Notes: a model not told the origin generated them from the sequence alone. A stretch of DNA of 64,000 nt from Vandiemenella viatica (GCA_031002005.1 JARYHS010011408.1:216297473-216361472), one strand, 5' to 3'; shown: positions 44,301 to 55,840, counted from the stretch's first letter. Numbers and translations: made by a program.

Positions 44301-44490
44301 TTGGCTAGTTGGCCGCCATTTTTCAGGATTCCTGTAGGGCCTTCACAGCTACCGTATCGGTCCCAGGGCACACTAGGTCCCCACTGTACCTCACCCCCAC
44401 AGGCAATCCCCTACTTTATGCCGTTGCCCATCTCCCACCACGTGGAGGAGGGGTTGGACTTTGGGAGATTAATACATAATATACATACAT
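41312..44490 (-). mobile_element. Nearly full-length RTE-like LINE, about 3.2 kb
   Basis: On the minus strand it runs from a conserved-looking 5' leader (CCACGTGGTGGGAGATGGGC, near 44450) through endonuclease and reverse transcriptase to a short (GAT)n tail at 41320-41335. The 9-base flanks TACATACAT at 41312-41320 and 44482-44490 are a possible target duplication, though the sequence is simple. An RTE-type element usually has one ORF with endonuclease then RT and a short microsatellite tail, as here. Confidence 0.85.
41502..44234 (-). pseudogene. Endonuclease-reverse transcriptase of the RTE-like LINE, interrupted
   Basis: Segments read in order. 44234-43872: FGSLNIRTLTGKVEKIVDMM and DILGLSEKKWKGKG (catalytic Glu region of the endonuclease). 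43850-43515: IIIMGDLNAHVG and the ESLGSDH motif. 43505-42864: a basic linker. 42918-42682: WEEVETALDKMKGGKAPGID. 42357-42043: RT core with GLKQGSTLSPLLF and AFADDLGM (catalytic Asp pair). 42061-41840: KFNVKKCEYMV and FKYLGSVL. 41699-41502: RTRLRWYGHVKRME. The breaks are frameshifts or stops near 43870, 43510, 42680 and 42050. Few lesions for 2.7 kb, so it is relatively young. It lies in PDE7 intron 5, antisense to the gene. Confidence 0.88.
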
Positions 44491-46760
44491 AATATTCTTT
44501 AAAAACCCATCTTAGCTTCCCTCTTTGCTGCTGTTAGTTACTTTTTCAGTTGTTTCAAATGTTCCCTAATATCTTGCTGTTGTTTTCTCTTTCACCAACC
44601 TCAAAGTGTTATAACCCCCTTTTATAGGAGGAAAAGTAATATGCATCATGGGAAGCCTGTCAAGAATAAAATGAATATGGTTTTTATCACAAGAGGAAAG
44701 GCTTTCACAGTGTCCTTCACAAAGGCAGAATTGCATTACATTTACACTAGCACTGGCTTGACTAATATATTCCACTTTGTGAATGAGGTTATGGGGAGGA
44801 TAATTGAAGTGGAATCCACTGCATGCACCATGTCTGCATCACCTTCACCAGTCCCATTAGAGGACATGCCATTGAAAAATCTCCCATACAATATACCAGC
44901 TAACCTGCAACTGCTGCCTTACCTCTTCCATATGCCTGACCATGAATCCACTGTCCATTAAAATGAATCTCCACAAACTTTATTCACCCAACTCCTTGAA
45001 TGGTCGGTAACTCTTCATGCCACCTTGCATGATACCAACAATTTTAATTCTTGCTTCATCATCTACACTGTCAGAGTCCTCCCAAATAACAGCAGCTCCT
45101 CTGAACTCAGAAGATGAGAACTGGACTACAAACACAAACTTGGTACCAGACAGCAGCCGGGTTTCAACTTGCCATAATACCCAGCAATCTTCCTTCCTTA
45201 CCACCACTATCCTATTCTCACTATACCTTCCAAACATGAACCACTGGTCATCGGAGCTGTTGTTTAAGTTAGTGTGTAATACTTTTGAGTTTCTGTTCAT
45301 TTATTTGAAGGGTTAAAAAATAATAATTGCACAATATTTATTTTGAACTCCAGCTGTCTGCCAGTTACGTATTTCTGCAATGTAGTTTCCAATTTTACAA
45401 TACTGAGGTTTTATGCTCTTCAACCCTCTTCTGTATTAGTCTCCACCTTGAATTTTCCCTCACTCCACGATACTGGGCAATGATCTCCAAGCCATCAGTT
45501 ATGTCATCCTCCCCCATGGAGATACTTCATTTTAATTTTTTATGAAGAGCCATGGAACCAAAAATTTCAATGCGGAATTTTTGTACATGCTTGTCCATAT
45601 TGCGTCACCATCCTACCTTCAAGTTGGTAAACAGTGGTTATTCTCCTATCCAAATGTTTAGTTTGTACCATTTCAACTGACTCTTATTTCCTACAATCCA
45701 TAGGACTATTCTGTAATTCCTTTATGTTGTTCCTTTGTAGACTATCTTTGTTTTCCTATATCTGAGTTTTCCTCATGCCTTGTATCTTAGTTTGTGTTGA
45801 CTGTTCTTCCTTTCATATTTTTTTTCTGGTTTCTATAACACATTGTTACTTCCATTAACCCTGGATTGATCTAAATTCTCACTTGCACTTTCCTGAACAA
45901 TTTTCTTGATTGTTGTAATGGAAACATTTCTTATTCATCTTTCACCACAGATATTTTTGTGGGCTCCATGCCATATTTAGAGCGTTTTTGGAGAGGCCTC
46001 AACCTTCTGCAGCTACCATTTTTGTCTGCTGAAAATTGAGCAATTTCATGAATTTTAACATTTCTTTAGTAGCTATCTGCTTAGACCTCCTCTTTCCATT
46101 CAATTTTTAACATTTTGCTTTCCTTTTTGAAACCCGTAGATACGCACTCCAACCTTCGCTTACTGATTTACCATCATAGTTTCTTTCTCCCATTTTTAAA
46201 ACGTCTCCTGTAAATAAATACCTATCTGCATTGTTATCATACCTTACAACTAGCCAAATTAGAATCACACAGCTGCTTCTTAAAATCATGTTTTATCCTG
46301 AGTATACCTCTAAATGGCCTTACCATTAAAATGCCTTTATTTGTTTGCCCCCCTCCCCCCCCCCCCCTACACACACAAAGTTCACCCCATCATACTTGCT
46401 TTCTGGCTCATACAGTTTTAGCCTGGACAATCCTTGTTGCAGCAGTATACTGATCTGACACGTCAACACTCCGGACGCCTCATATCCCTCCACAAAAATA
46501 CAGCTGTTTTCTGTTTTTGTCACCATAAATCATTCCACAGCTTCGACAGATCTTGCAGCAACCTGTAGACAGGCATGCCAAAAACTGCCTGAATAAATTG
46601 TCCACACAGTACGAGTCCCATTTCATCGCAGGTCTCTTTCTTGTCAGTTACCTGGTCACCAAACCAATTTGCAACCTCCCTTTATTTCCTCACAACCATC
46701 CATTGCTCAACACTTCATCATACATCAGCCACTGCCTTTAAAACCTACTCATCACTTATA
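44491..46760 (-). other. Unidentified minus-strand coding-like remnants
   Basis: Minus-strand frames at 46526-46326, 46289-46107, 45300-44980 and 44775-44566 lie in the same direction and read like parts of one decayed long protein: KYDGVNFVCVGGGGEGG, GERNYDGKSVSEGWSAYLRV, RKEDCWVLWQVETRLLSGTK, GMKSYRPFKELGE, LPMMHITFPPIKGGYNTLRL. I do not recognise the family. It may be the upstream part of a decayed transposon into which the RTE element inserted. A C-run of 14 (46352-46365) has GT-like ends on the complement. Confidence 0.35.
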
Positions 46761-46899
46761 TACCCTGAATCCATCTACCAAATTCAAACTATGTGTTATG
46801 AATCTATTCTCTTCCTTGCTGTCAGAACCCTAACTTATGCTCCTGAGTGTGGTGAGTGTGCAAAAAAAAAAAAACAAACAATGGCCCCACTTTTGGTAC

Positions 46900-47960
46900 C
46901 TTTAGAAAGGTATCAGTTTTTCATCTATTCTACGATATTTCATTATTTCACCCTGATCTGCGACACCCTGCTGGCAGCTCCACTTGACCTTTCAGACCAG
47001 TATATCATATTCTCGGGATAACCTGGAGCCTGGAGCCTAGAGTCCAGAAATTCCAGCCACCATCCACATCTGATATGCCACCCCTTCCTCAGAACCACCC
47101 TCTGCAGATATTTACAGACTTCTTATCCACCAGTGTTCAAATCACCCATGGTGATAAGATTCTTGTTTCTTTGCATTTTGAATTAATTCATCAGTTTGAT
47201 CCTGTATTTGATGAGTGTCTTTTTTTTTTAATGTTGGCATATACACTTGCACTAATGTGATTGGTCCACTCTTAGTTTCCATTCTGATTAGAATAATCTC
47301 ATCACTAAACTGTTTATAGTAACTCACTTACTTTTGACACTCTTGTTCATTGTAAATAGCACACTGCTAACTGCACTGTCAGTTTGTGAGCTAATTATTT
47401 AAAATTCACCGCATAAAATACTGCACACTTCCACTAAACCTCAGTGATGCTAACAACATTCAATGAATCATTCAATATATCTTTGTATGTTCTTTAATCA
47501 ACCTTCTCCACTTTTCAGACTTCCAACATCCCATGCATCATTGTCTTGTAGAATGTTTCTGCCAATTCTAATGATGCATCAGTAACCAATCCCTTATGTA
47601 TAATTTCTATTGATGAACTAGTTTACCCTGGAAAATCCATTAATGTGTAAATTTAAAGGCTATTATAAATGGCCTCAGGACACCTTTTGTGCCTTTAATA
47701 CACTGGCTTCCCATTACCTTCTGCATCCCCTTGCCAATGATCATTTCTAATTCGTATGCCTTTCAGGAGCCATTCCAATCCCAACCAGAAAAGGATGCTC
47801 TGGGCCACCCCCCTCTTCACCTTCCTTTCAGGAAGCTCTTGGCAAGCAGTGGGCAATTCCTTCTTTATTCTGGGAAAGATTTGGTGAAACATGTTAGTCA
47901 TCTCAAAAATTAAAAGTTTTAGTTGTATTACTGATTTTCAAACGCTTTCCATTTTGGTGT
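46900..47960 (-). mobile_element. Decayed LINE endonuclease region, minus strand
   Basis: The frame 47327-47142 reads FSDEIILIRMETKSGPITLV then QVYMPTLKKKD, the strand-and-turn just before the GD-N motif in LINE endonucleases. Upstream (47560-47480) TMMHGMLEV-KVEKVD resembles the TWN...GKVE start. Both are broken by stops. The frame 47901-47695 has no recognised domain. Confidence 0.5.
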
Positions 47961-49174
47961 TATATTGGTTGTACTATCAATGACCCTATCAACCCTTGGC
48001 AAGATTTTCCTAAAAGGATTCTGCAGTATCTTTTCTGAAATAAAATTGTGGTTTTGAAAATTCACCTTAATTAAGTTGGATAAAAAGAAAATTATTTCTA
48101 TGTTAAATATGTTGTGCTTTCATTTCCCACCCTTGCAATGGGAAATAGTATCAACAGGGATGCTCATAAAGGGTTCTTCTTCAAGGCAGTTTGCAGGTTA
48201 TGTTGTAGGAAGAACTGTATAGAACCTGTAGACTTGCTTATGTATAGAGTGATGGGAATGATTAACTGGGACAATTAAGAAATGGGGACTAACTCGTGTG
48301 CTGACACAATTGTCTTCAATCTCCAAGGCCACATCAAACAAAAAGAGAATGTGTAATTTTCTGCACTTCTCAAGCTATTTGTCATCTTGCAGTAGGACTT
48401 CGTATTTCTTTATAGCTTTATGTTTTTTAGTCGCCATGGATACAAGTGCCGTTTTATTTCATTTAGAACTTGAATCTCCAAATTTGTTAACTTATTTTTT
48501 TACATTTGAATAATAAGAAACTTTTGTATCATTCCGTGTCATTTATTCAAGCTGCATTCTAAAATCAGGTATAAGGTCCTTTGTTAGTAGTAACTTTCTT
48601 ACTAGCATTGACTCATACACACACTAACGTTACACATCGCTCGCTCACTTTTTTTTTTCTTCGACTCTCTTGTTCCCATGACAATGAATTCTTCTCAGAA
48701 TAACCTATAGTCTGTTTTGTTTGTTCTTTGGGATTCGTTATGCTACAATCTGACTGAGCTATAATGATTGCTCTTTATCTTGTCATCATCTTCCTTTAGA
48801 TCTACTGTGCTACCAATTGAAACAAATATTTGTGGCCATATAAAGAAAGGATAGTAAGTAAAAGATTTTTTAAATTTTTAATTTTAAGAAAACCTAATAA
48901 ATATTGGAATAAATGATGAAAGTTCATTTTAAGTATTTAACCTTACATGCTGTCTAACCAGTCAAACAGTGAAACATGTTTCTGGAATGATCTTAAATAA
49001 AATCTATGGAGACACAATTATATAAAATTTTAAATCTTCATAATTTCCTGCATTTTCTAACATCCTCTAGTATTACTGTGTTATTTCACATTGATTAGTT
49101 CCATGAAGTAGTCACTTCACAGATTCAAAGTTTCTGAAATCAGCTGGATCTTATTGCAATCTAGTCTTTCTATG
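47961..49174. other. No gene recognised (PDE7 intron 5)
   Basis: AT-rich intronic sequence; no repeat recognised. Confidence 0.5.
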
Positions 49175-49518
49175 CTTGTAGCTGGATAATGTCATAAAAA
49201 GATGACAGTGTTTCGACAACATCCTCTGTTGTCTTTATCAGGTATCTTCCGGGTATCTATTGAGAATCTAGAAGTTCACTGACAGACATCAGTGGGTGGA
49301 TGGGCTCATATAACGTCGTACACCAGCAGTCGGCCAATGGGCATCGTGACTGTATGTGGTACACTCCCTCATGTCATGCAGACTTGCTCACGCTAGCTTT
49401 GCTGATGTCTGACAGTGAACTTCTAGATTCTCAATAGGTATCTCAAAGATACCTGATGAAGACAACAGAGGACATTTTCAAAACATTTTCATCTTTTATG
49501 ATACTATCTGGCTGCAAA
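49175..49518. mobile_element. Foldback element, about 117-bp arms
   Basis: The left arm 49175-49292 and right arm 49402-49518 are inverted copies with a moderate number of differences. Shared strings: CCTCTGTTGTCTT, ATCAGGTATCTT, TATTGAGAATCTAGAAGTTC and AGACATCAG. The loop of 109 bases (49293-49401) has no gene. It is a different family from the foldbacks at 39 and 53 kb. Confidence 0.9.
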
Positions 49519-51744
49519 CCTGGGAAAATCTCCGTTCGCATATGAGTTTTATTGGTCACACAATTTATACAGCAAAATGTTCTCCTTTGCTGTAAATTTT
49601 TGTTTTTGAGCGTAACATTTCTTCTTTTCTTCCAATCAAAAAAACGAGTCGTAAATAATGCAATATAAAATTGTTATTTATGCAGACCCATGATGACCAT
49701 GCTCACTACCATTTGCTTCTGACAACCAACTGATATGTTGGCTTGTGTGGGCACTTGCCCAATTAGGCCCACACTCGCAAGTTGTGTTTTTTTTTTTGTT
49801 TGTTAAATCACCATGATTGACCATAGCTAGGAGGAAAGTAAACCACCTAGTGTTAGGTCTACTTGAAACTGAGATCATGTTTATTGTAGGATTTTTACCT
49901 GTCATTGTTCTTAGTAACGGGTTAGAATTAGCATGGCCTGAATCAGAATTGAAAGAGATTCTTTCTTAGTGCTACCTATAACTGTAAGGGTCTCCACATC
50001 CATTTATGACAGAATTGTTAGTATTGTACTTCGTTTAGCCTACCAGGAGATTGTGAGAAATTGAGGATCACAGAACATTCTTCAGAAAATCAACCTGTAA
50101 GTTCTCACACATTTGAGTCATGTTAATACAAGATGACACAATAAACAGGAAATTTTGAAATCCATAGTGGCAGCCTTGTACAGTTGGTTACACTGTGGGA
50201 CAGTCAATGTTTTGCAGACTCACCCTTGCCATTTAGTAGTTGTAGCTCAGTGGAATGGGAAAAAATTTTCTTTCACAGTAAAAATGTTTTTCAAAACCAG
50301 TGATAGTTTATAAGGTGCACAGTGGGAGTTCTAGCAGCATTATAGTTTGTTGTCATGCTGAGGCTCGAATGAAATGTGATACAGATGGGGTTTACAGACT
50401 TTGAAGAGACTGAAAAAGTAATTCCTACGAGTTGCATATCAAACGAGAAGTTGCAATTAGAATGCTGTTGAACAATTAAAGCAAATATTAAAGAGGACAA
50501 TGCATTTCTAAAACAGTTGTGGATATAGGATGAGATACATTTTCATCTTGTAGGCTTTGCCAAAAAAAAAAAAAAAAAAAAACTGAGCAATAAATACTGG
50601 GCAGATAGCAAGCATCAGTGAAGTTTCAAAATGCTATTTATACGGCAGCAAGTGAAGTGATGTGAAGTTTCATCACATAGTCATTAAACAATACTTTCTT
50701 TGATTATGAATAGTGATTATGATGACCACCGTGTCACATGAGTACGTACTTACGTTGTAATATTTTGTTTAATCTTCGTGAAGTTGTGGGAAATTATTCG
50801 GTGAAGCCTGTTTTCAACAGGATGGTATGATGTCAAGCCAATTAAGGCATTTGTGTGAGAATTTCTCAGAAACTATATGATCTCAATATTTGTTGTCATT
50901 TCCTGGCCCCCAGGATCACTAAAATTATCAATTTATCATCTTCCTGTGTGACTATATGAAGAGAGTGTGGTGTATATGCATTAACCATTGACTCTGGATA
51001 AATTGAAACAAACAGTTTGAAACAAAATATGGGTCATCCAAGCTGAGATGTTGCAGCAAGCAATGGGGAAACTCTATGACCGACTGAAAGAATGTATAAA
51101 AATAGAGACGGTGGCCATCTACAGGTTTAATTTTCAGTTATTAATAATTTAAATTAATAATACATAAAATGCAAATTCTAATGGTTTAATTTTCAATCAA
51201 TTTTTTTTCTTGGGTTATTAAAAAGTTGCCATTTTTTGTGTCACCTTGTATAATGATCAATGTAGCATTACCATTTAGTTGTCCTTGTGGTCACATGGTT
51301 AGTGACTGACTCTTATGCAGGCAATCAGAGCTTGAATCTCTATGTAGATTTTGCCTTGCAATATGTTTTATTTCATACATGCCTATATATGCAGTCATCT
51401 TGATAATACTGACAGTGACACTGCCCTTATAAATGGAGTCATTTAGCATACCATTTGTATTTTAATAATTAATACTAAATTTTTGCGTTCATGTAGTCTT
51501 CCCTTATTTTTTGAAGACAGTTGGAATTTTCTTCAAAGAAAGTGGAAGGTAATATCCTTGTCTTCATCCAAGTGTTTTGTATTTTTCTACAGAAATTTTT
51601 CACATAAATATTTGTCAAGTGAAAAACTAAATTAAAATATTTTAACTAATTAATATTAGATGGGTAATAAGTTTGAATTCGTGTCAAGATATGATCTAAT
51701 AAAAATACATTTCATAGGTTATCTCTTTCCTTCCTCCCTGATTT
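49519..51744. other. No gene recognised (PDE7 intron 5)
   Basis: AT-rich intronic sequence with a poly-A run at 50563-50582. Open frames are short and lack motifs. Confidence 0.5.
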
Positions 51745-51746
51745 TT

Positions 51747-51810
<64 letters not shown>

Positions 51811-51812
51811 TC
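51745..51812. repeat. (TTTC)n microsatellite, about 17 units
   Basis: An uninterrupted TTTC array. The 74-codon frame over it (51660-51884) is only the serine/phenylalanine/leucine read-through of the array. Confidence 0.97.
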
Positions 51813-52329
51813 AAAGCTGTTGGAAAAATACTAGTTGTTTACTTCCTATCTAATCCATTAAAAAACAAGACAAAACTATCTTAATTTGTTACAACCAATG
51901 TTACAAAAATTTATTGTTTTCTTACCCATATGACAAGTACCTCTGAACTATTTGTTTAACAATAATGATATCTGATCAAATGGCTTTTCAATATATATAT
52001 GCATTTTTTTAAAAAAATTTCTAACCTGTTCCAAATAATTTCCGGATGCAATATTTCATCCCTGACAGGATTTTTTTATTCACAGACTAGTTCATACATT
52101 TTAAAAAGAAATAAAACATTTCTATAGGAGGAAAAAAAAAAAAAAAAAGCTAGGCACAATTCGAGTTTTGGGAAGTTTATAGGATTTGAATTTTCTTTGA
52201 AGAAAATTGTTTTTGTCTTTGGGAAGAAAATGAGGTAAACTACACCAACAAATGTGTGTGTCATTAAGTAATAATTATCAAAATAGGAAAAATATTCTAA
52301 TGTCTGCATGTTTGAAATATAATGGGTCT

Positions 52330-52460
52330 TGATGTATACACCAGGTCTCCATGCAATATGTTACATCTCTAACATGACTAAGGTTTTTACTGAAATATTG
52401 TAAAGTGTGTTCATGTTTAAGTATTCATTGTGGCTCCCCTGTTTTCTTTTCCCCCCTCAG
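52330..52460. repeat. Single-arm relative of the 39-kb and 53-kb foldback family
   Basis: TTACATCTCTAACATGACTA, AGGTTTTTACTGAAATATTG, and GTGTGTTCATGTTTAAGTA, ending TTTTCTTTTCCCCCCTC, follow the loop-to-right-arm order of the element at 39120-39270. No inverted partner nearby. Confidence 0.6.
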
Positions 52461-52906
52461 ATTTGGCATCCAAGGACTACCTGGACACTGCTGTCTCAGG
52501 TGGCCAGTGTGAATCATGAGGGGGCGTGGGGAAGGAACTGAGTTCCCGCCTGAACTCTGTCTGATCCCGTTAGGCCCAGCATACTATGTCTTGCCATCTG
52601 TTTGTGAAACATGTAACATTGTGTGTTCTATGTGTTAACTTAATTTTTTGTTTGTGAACTCTGTAGCTCATTAGGTTGAGATTGGGTACCATCCTAGTAT
52701 TTGCCTAGATGATTGCAGGAAATTGCTTAAAAACCATGGTCATAATGACCGGTAGATGAGGGCCTAGGTCCCATTGTATTTCTGTGATCCATTGTGCAAC
52801 ACCTCAGCACACTGAGCCACACTGTTGGGTTGGGTTCCTATCCTTCCTTATATGATTATTATTATTATTTTACAACTAAGGAAAATGGAAGCGGCTTCTA
52901 GGCGAT

Positions 52907-53294
52907 ATAAATAAGAAAAGAAAGGGAAATTAACCCACCACATACCAAAGTGGACGGATGCGATGAGAGAACACTAATGCTGACAAACAAACAACACAAT
53001 ATTTCGGCATATGCCTTGCTCACAAATAGAAAAAACGGGCCATTAGGCTCGGAACGTGTGTGCACACCGAACGTTAGGCTCGGAACGTGTGTGCACACCG
53101 AACGTTACCTAATGACTCATTAGGTAACGTTCGGTGTGCACACACGTTCCGAGCCTAATGGCCCGTTTTTTCTATTTGTGAGCAAGGCATATGCCGAAAT
53201 ATTGTGTTGTTTGTTTGTCAGCATTAGTGTTCTCTCATCGCATCCGTCCACTTTGGTATGTGGTGGGTTAATTTCCCTTTCTTTTCTTATTTAT
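52907..53294. mobile_element. Perfect long palindrome, 178-bp arms, with 31-bp duplication in one arm
   Basis: The right arm 53117-53294 is the exact complement of 52907-53115, except that the left side has two tandem copies of a 31-bp unit starting GGCTCGGAACGTGTGTGCAC and the right side has one. The centre is ACCTAATGA-C-TCATTAGGT at 53107-53125. No mismatch was found along the arms by eye. The arms contain GCATATGCCGAAATATTGTG, the motif shared with the foldback at 38991. The minus-strand frame 53098-52898 is a by-product of the palindrome, not a gene. Confidence 0.95.
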
Positions 53295-53984
53295 TATTTT
53301 TTAAATTGATTCAAACTCTGATTGCCTGCATGTTAGTGTGTCACTGTAAACTCAAGACCATGGTAACAATTGAATTTTATTGCTACATTAACCATACTAT
53401 AAATACCACTCAAATCTTTCATAACTTTAATATTAATTTTCCTGAGAATATTTGAGAGGTTTAGCTCTGCTCCACAACATTCCACTTGAGGTCTGCTACA
53501 TGGCCCTAAAACAAGATTTAAAAAACAAATGTGTTGAAGAACTATATACAAATTAATATGACAGTAGGAGAATTGTTAAGATGTTGGTATCTAACTACGA
53601 CAGGAATATTTACTGAAAATCAGTAGAATTGGATTAAAGAGGAGATGCAAGTCTCGGTTAATGGAGTATGTGCAACATATTGAATAACACTAGGGTTAAG
53701 TCACAAGAAGCAAAGAATTAGGAAATCTGTTATCGGAGAAAATGCTACAGAGTAGTGTGTTGACAACTTCCATTATTGTGATGATTACATCAGTTGTTCA
53801 TGGATTGTAATCAAAAGTTAGGTTGTTTACAAATTACATAACACGGTATCAAGAGAGGACAGGAAAGCTTAGAAGGATGTGGACAAAATGTCTAGTTTTA
53901 TAGACACAGATAGTATGGAACTGATATTATTGGTTTCGAATAGAGGAGTTGTGGGTGGAGGAGGTGGGGGCTGGGAGGTGTTCT

Positions 53985-54380
53985 ACATCTACATCCGTAC
54001 TCTGCAATTCACAAATATTGTGGGTGGCAAAGGATGCTAAGAACCAATCTTAATTCTGCGCATTCCAATCCCGAATAGCACGAGGAAAGAAAGAATACAT
54101 AAAAGCATCAGTATGGCATCTTATTTCTTGAATTTTATCCCTCCGGTCATTGCGACCTAAATTGGTTGGTGGAAGAAGTATTTCATTGCACTCGTAAGTT
54201 AAAGAATTTCGCATATTCTCCAATAAATTCAAATGCAAACGACGTCGTCTGTCTTCCAAATAATGCCAGCCCAATCTGTGTATCAATTCTGTGACGCTTT
54301 CATAAGGGCTGTAGCAACCAGTCACGAATTGGGTGGTTCTCTTCTGTACCCTCTCCACTGAGTCAATCAAGCCCTCGTGA
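53985..54380 (-). mobile_element. LINE family B, 3' end fragment, copy 1
   Basis: The complement ends GTGAATTGCAGAGTACGGAT then GTAGATGTAG, a short repeated tail. The frame 54380-54050 reads DSVERVQKRTTQFVTGCYSP, ESVTELIHRLGWHYLEDRRR and HTDAFMYSFFPRAIRDWNAQ, the LINE C-terminal block. Its 5' end joins the 3' tail of copy 2. Confidence 0.8.
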
Positions 54381-55080
54381 TATGCATCTACATATATACT
54401 CTGCAATTCACAAAGTTGTGGGTGGCAGAGGTTGCTCAGCACCAAAGCTAATCTCTTTGCTGTACATTCCAATCCTTAATCATACGAGGGGAAAAAAGAA
54501 TTAATATAAGAATCAGTGAGGCACCTTATTTCTCTAATCTTATCTTTCCTGTCATTCCAACTCACTACACTCGTAAGTGAAAGTGGGAGTACGCATGTTT
54601 ACAAATAAGTTTAAATGAAACGTGTGTTGTCTATCTATCAGAGGCTCCCAGCCCAGTCTACTAATCAGTTCTGTGATGCTTTCATAAGGACTATAGCAAG
54701 CGGTCACTAATCGAGCAGCTCGTCTCTGTACTTTCTCTATACTGTTAATCAACCCCTTACGAAATGGCACAAGAGTAGTCCAAATGTGGATGCACAAGAG
54801 ATTTTTATGCATCTCCTTTGTTGTTCATTACAATTTTTCAAGACTCGACCTAGGAATTTCAGCCTAGAATTAGCTCTACCTACTAATGAATTCTATAAGT
54901 TCAATTTCATGTTCCTTTGTAATGTTGCTCCCAAATATTTCACAGAATAGACCATATCAATAACTGAACTGTTTACCTCGTATTTCTGAACAATTGGATT
55001 CTTTTTGTCAGTTATGATCATTGTCTTGCACTTTTTAAAATTTAGTGTTAAAGATCTGTTTGCAGATATTACTGTAGTTC
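54381..55080 (-). mobile_element. LINE family B, 3' end fragment, copy 2
   Basis: The tail ATTGCAGAGTATATATGTAG lies at 54381-54410. Upstream, broken frames read FKKCKTMIITDKKNPIVQK, YSVKYLGATLQRNMKLNL, LKFLGRVLKNCNEQQRR and SIEKVQRRAARLVTACYSP. The order and wording match copy 1 and the + strand remnant at 4262, so all three belong to one family. Confidence 0.8.
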
Positions 55081-55345
55081 TCAGTAACTGACATGATAAA
55101 GGAGCTGGTTTTGGTGTAGAAAGGAAATGGGTGAACAGATTGTTTGATATGGGTATTGTGTACATTGGCTATGATGTCTTGGAGGTTTTGGTTGAAGAAT
55201 TTGGAGTAATATGTGGATGGGAAGAGTTAATCGTGGCAATAATTTGGGACTTTATTTCGGGTATAAGGGAATGGGAAAGTTTTCTTTGTAGGTAGGGGAG
55301 TTGGGGACTGGAATAATTATTAGCAAGGATATTGTTGTACGATGT
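55081..55345 (+). repeat. LINE family A, decayed fragment
   Basis: CAGTAACTGACATGATAAAG and GAGCTGGTTTTGGTG, TATTTCGGGTATAAGGGAAT and GTTGGGGACTGGAATAATTA align with 33545-33800 of the long copy. Confidence 0.6.
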
Positions 55346-55669
55346 AAGACGAACAGGGAAATACTTCAAAGTAAAAATGCTCGGTGCTGGAAAAGATGTG
55401 TTAATGAAAATTCCATAAGGGTAAGGAATTACATTGTTATTAAAAATAACTAAACAAAGATTTGTTGTTCCTTTCACTTATAATTTAAAACTAAATGAGC
55501 ATAAAAAATTGATAATGTAGACAAAAACTCATTTTATTTCACCCCAGCAGTGTGTCAGTCAGTCATACAAAACATCGTATTCTAGATGTATATAATTTAG
55601 CTGAATATTGTGAAGTTTTCTTGTTAATGATTCTTGGTGTAGTAGTCTGTATGCATTTCTGTGTTCCAG

Positions 55670-55840
55670 AACACTTCAGTACTGGAGAACCACCACTGGC
55701 GCTCTGCTATAGGCTGTTTGTTGGAAAGCAATGTTGCTGAGCAACTAGGAGATGCAAGGCCAGAACTTGAGCGTCAGATAAGCTCACTGATTCTTGCAAC
55801 AGACATCACACGTCAGCAGGAGTTCCTCACACGTTTCAAG
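55670..55840 (+). CDS. Pde7: PDE7-type phosphodiesterase, exon 6 of 7 seen
   Basis: Follows TTTCTGTGTTCCAG; the donor is AAG|GTATAT. 57 codons in phase 0 at both ends. It begins [20 protein letters not shown] and continues [20 protein letters not shown], then [17 protein letters not shown]. The [10 protein letters not shown] block is the conserved catalytic-domain helix of class I phosphodiesterases, where histidines line the active site, and ILATDI-RQ-E is the following helix; both are in the PDE7 form. The peptide continues exactly from ALYE of exon 5, so no exon is missing in the 18.6-kb intron. Confidence 0.95.

Noticed and set aside
41244..44492. Many + strand frames rich in Ser, Leu and Phe opposite the RTE-like LINE
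   Set aside because: Shadows of the minus-strand endonuclease-RT frames, which carry the real motifs.
51660..51884. 74-codon frame rich in Phe, Leu and Ser
   Set aside because: Translation of the (TTTC)n microsatellite.
52898..53098. 66-codon minus-strand frame
   Set aside because: Lies entirely in the left arm of the palindrome and depends on the 31-bp duplication.
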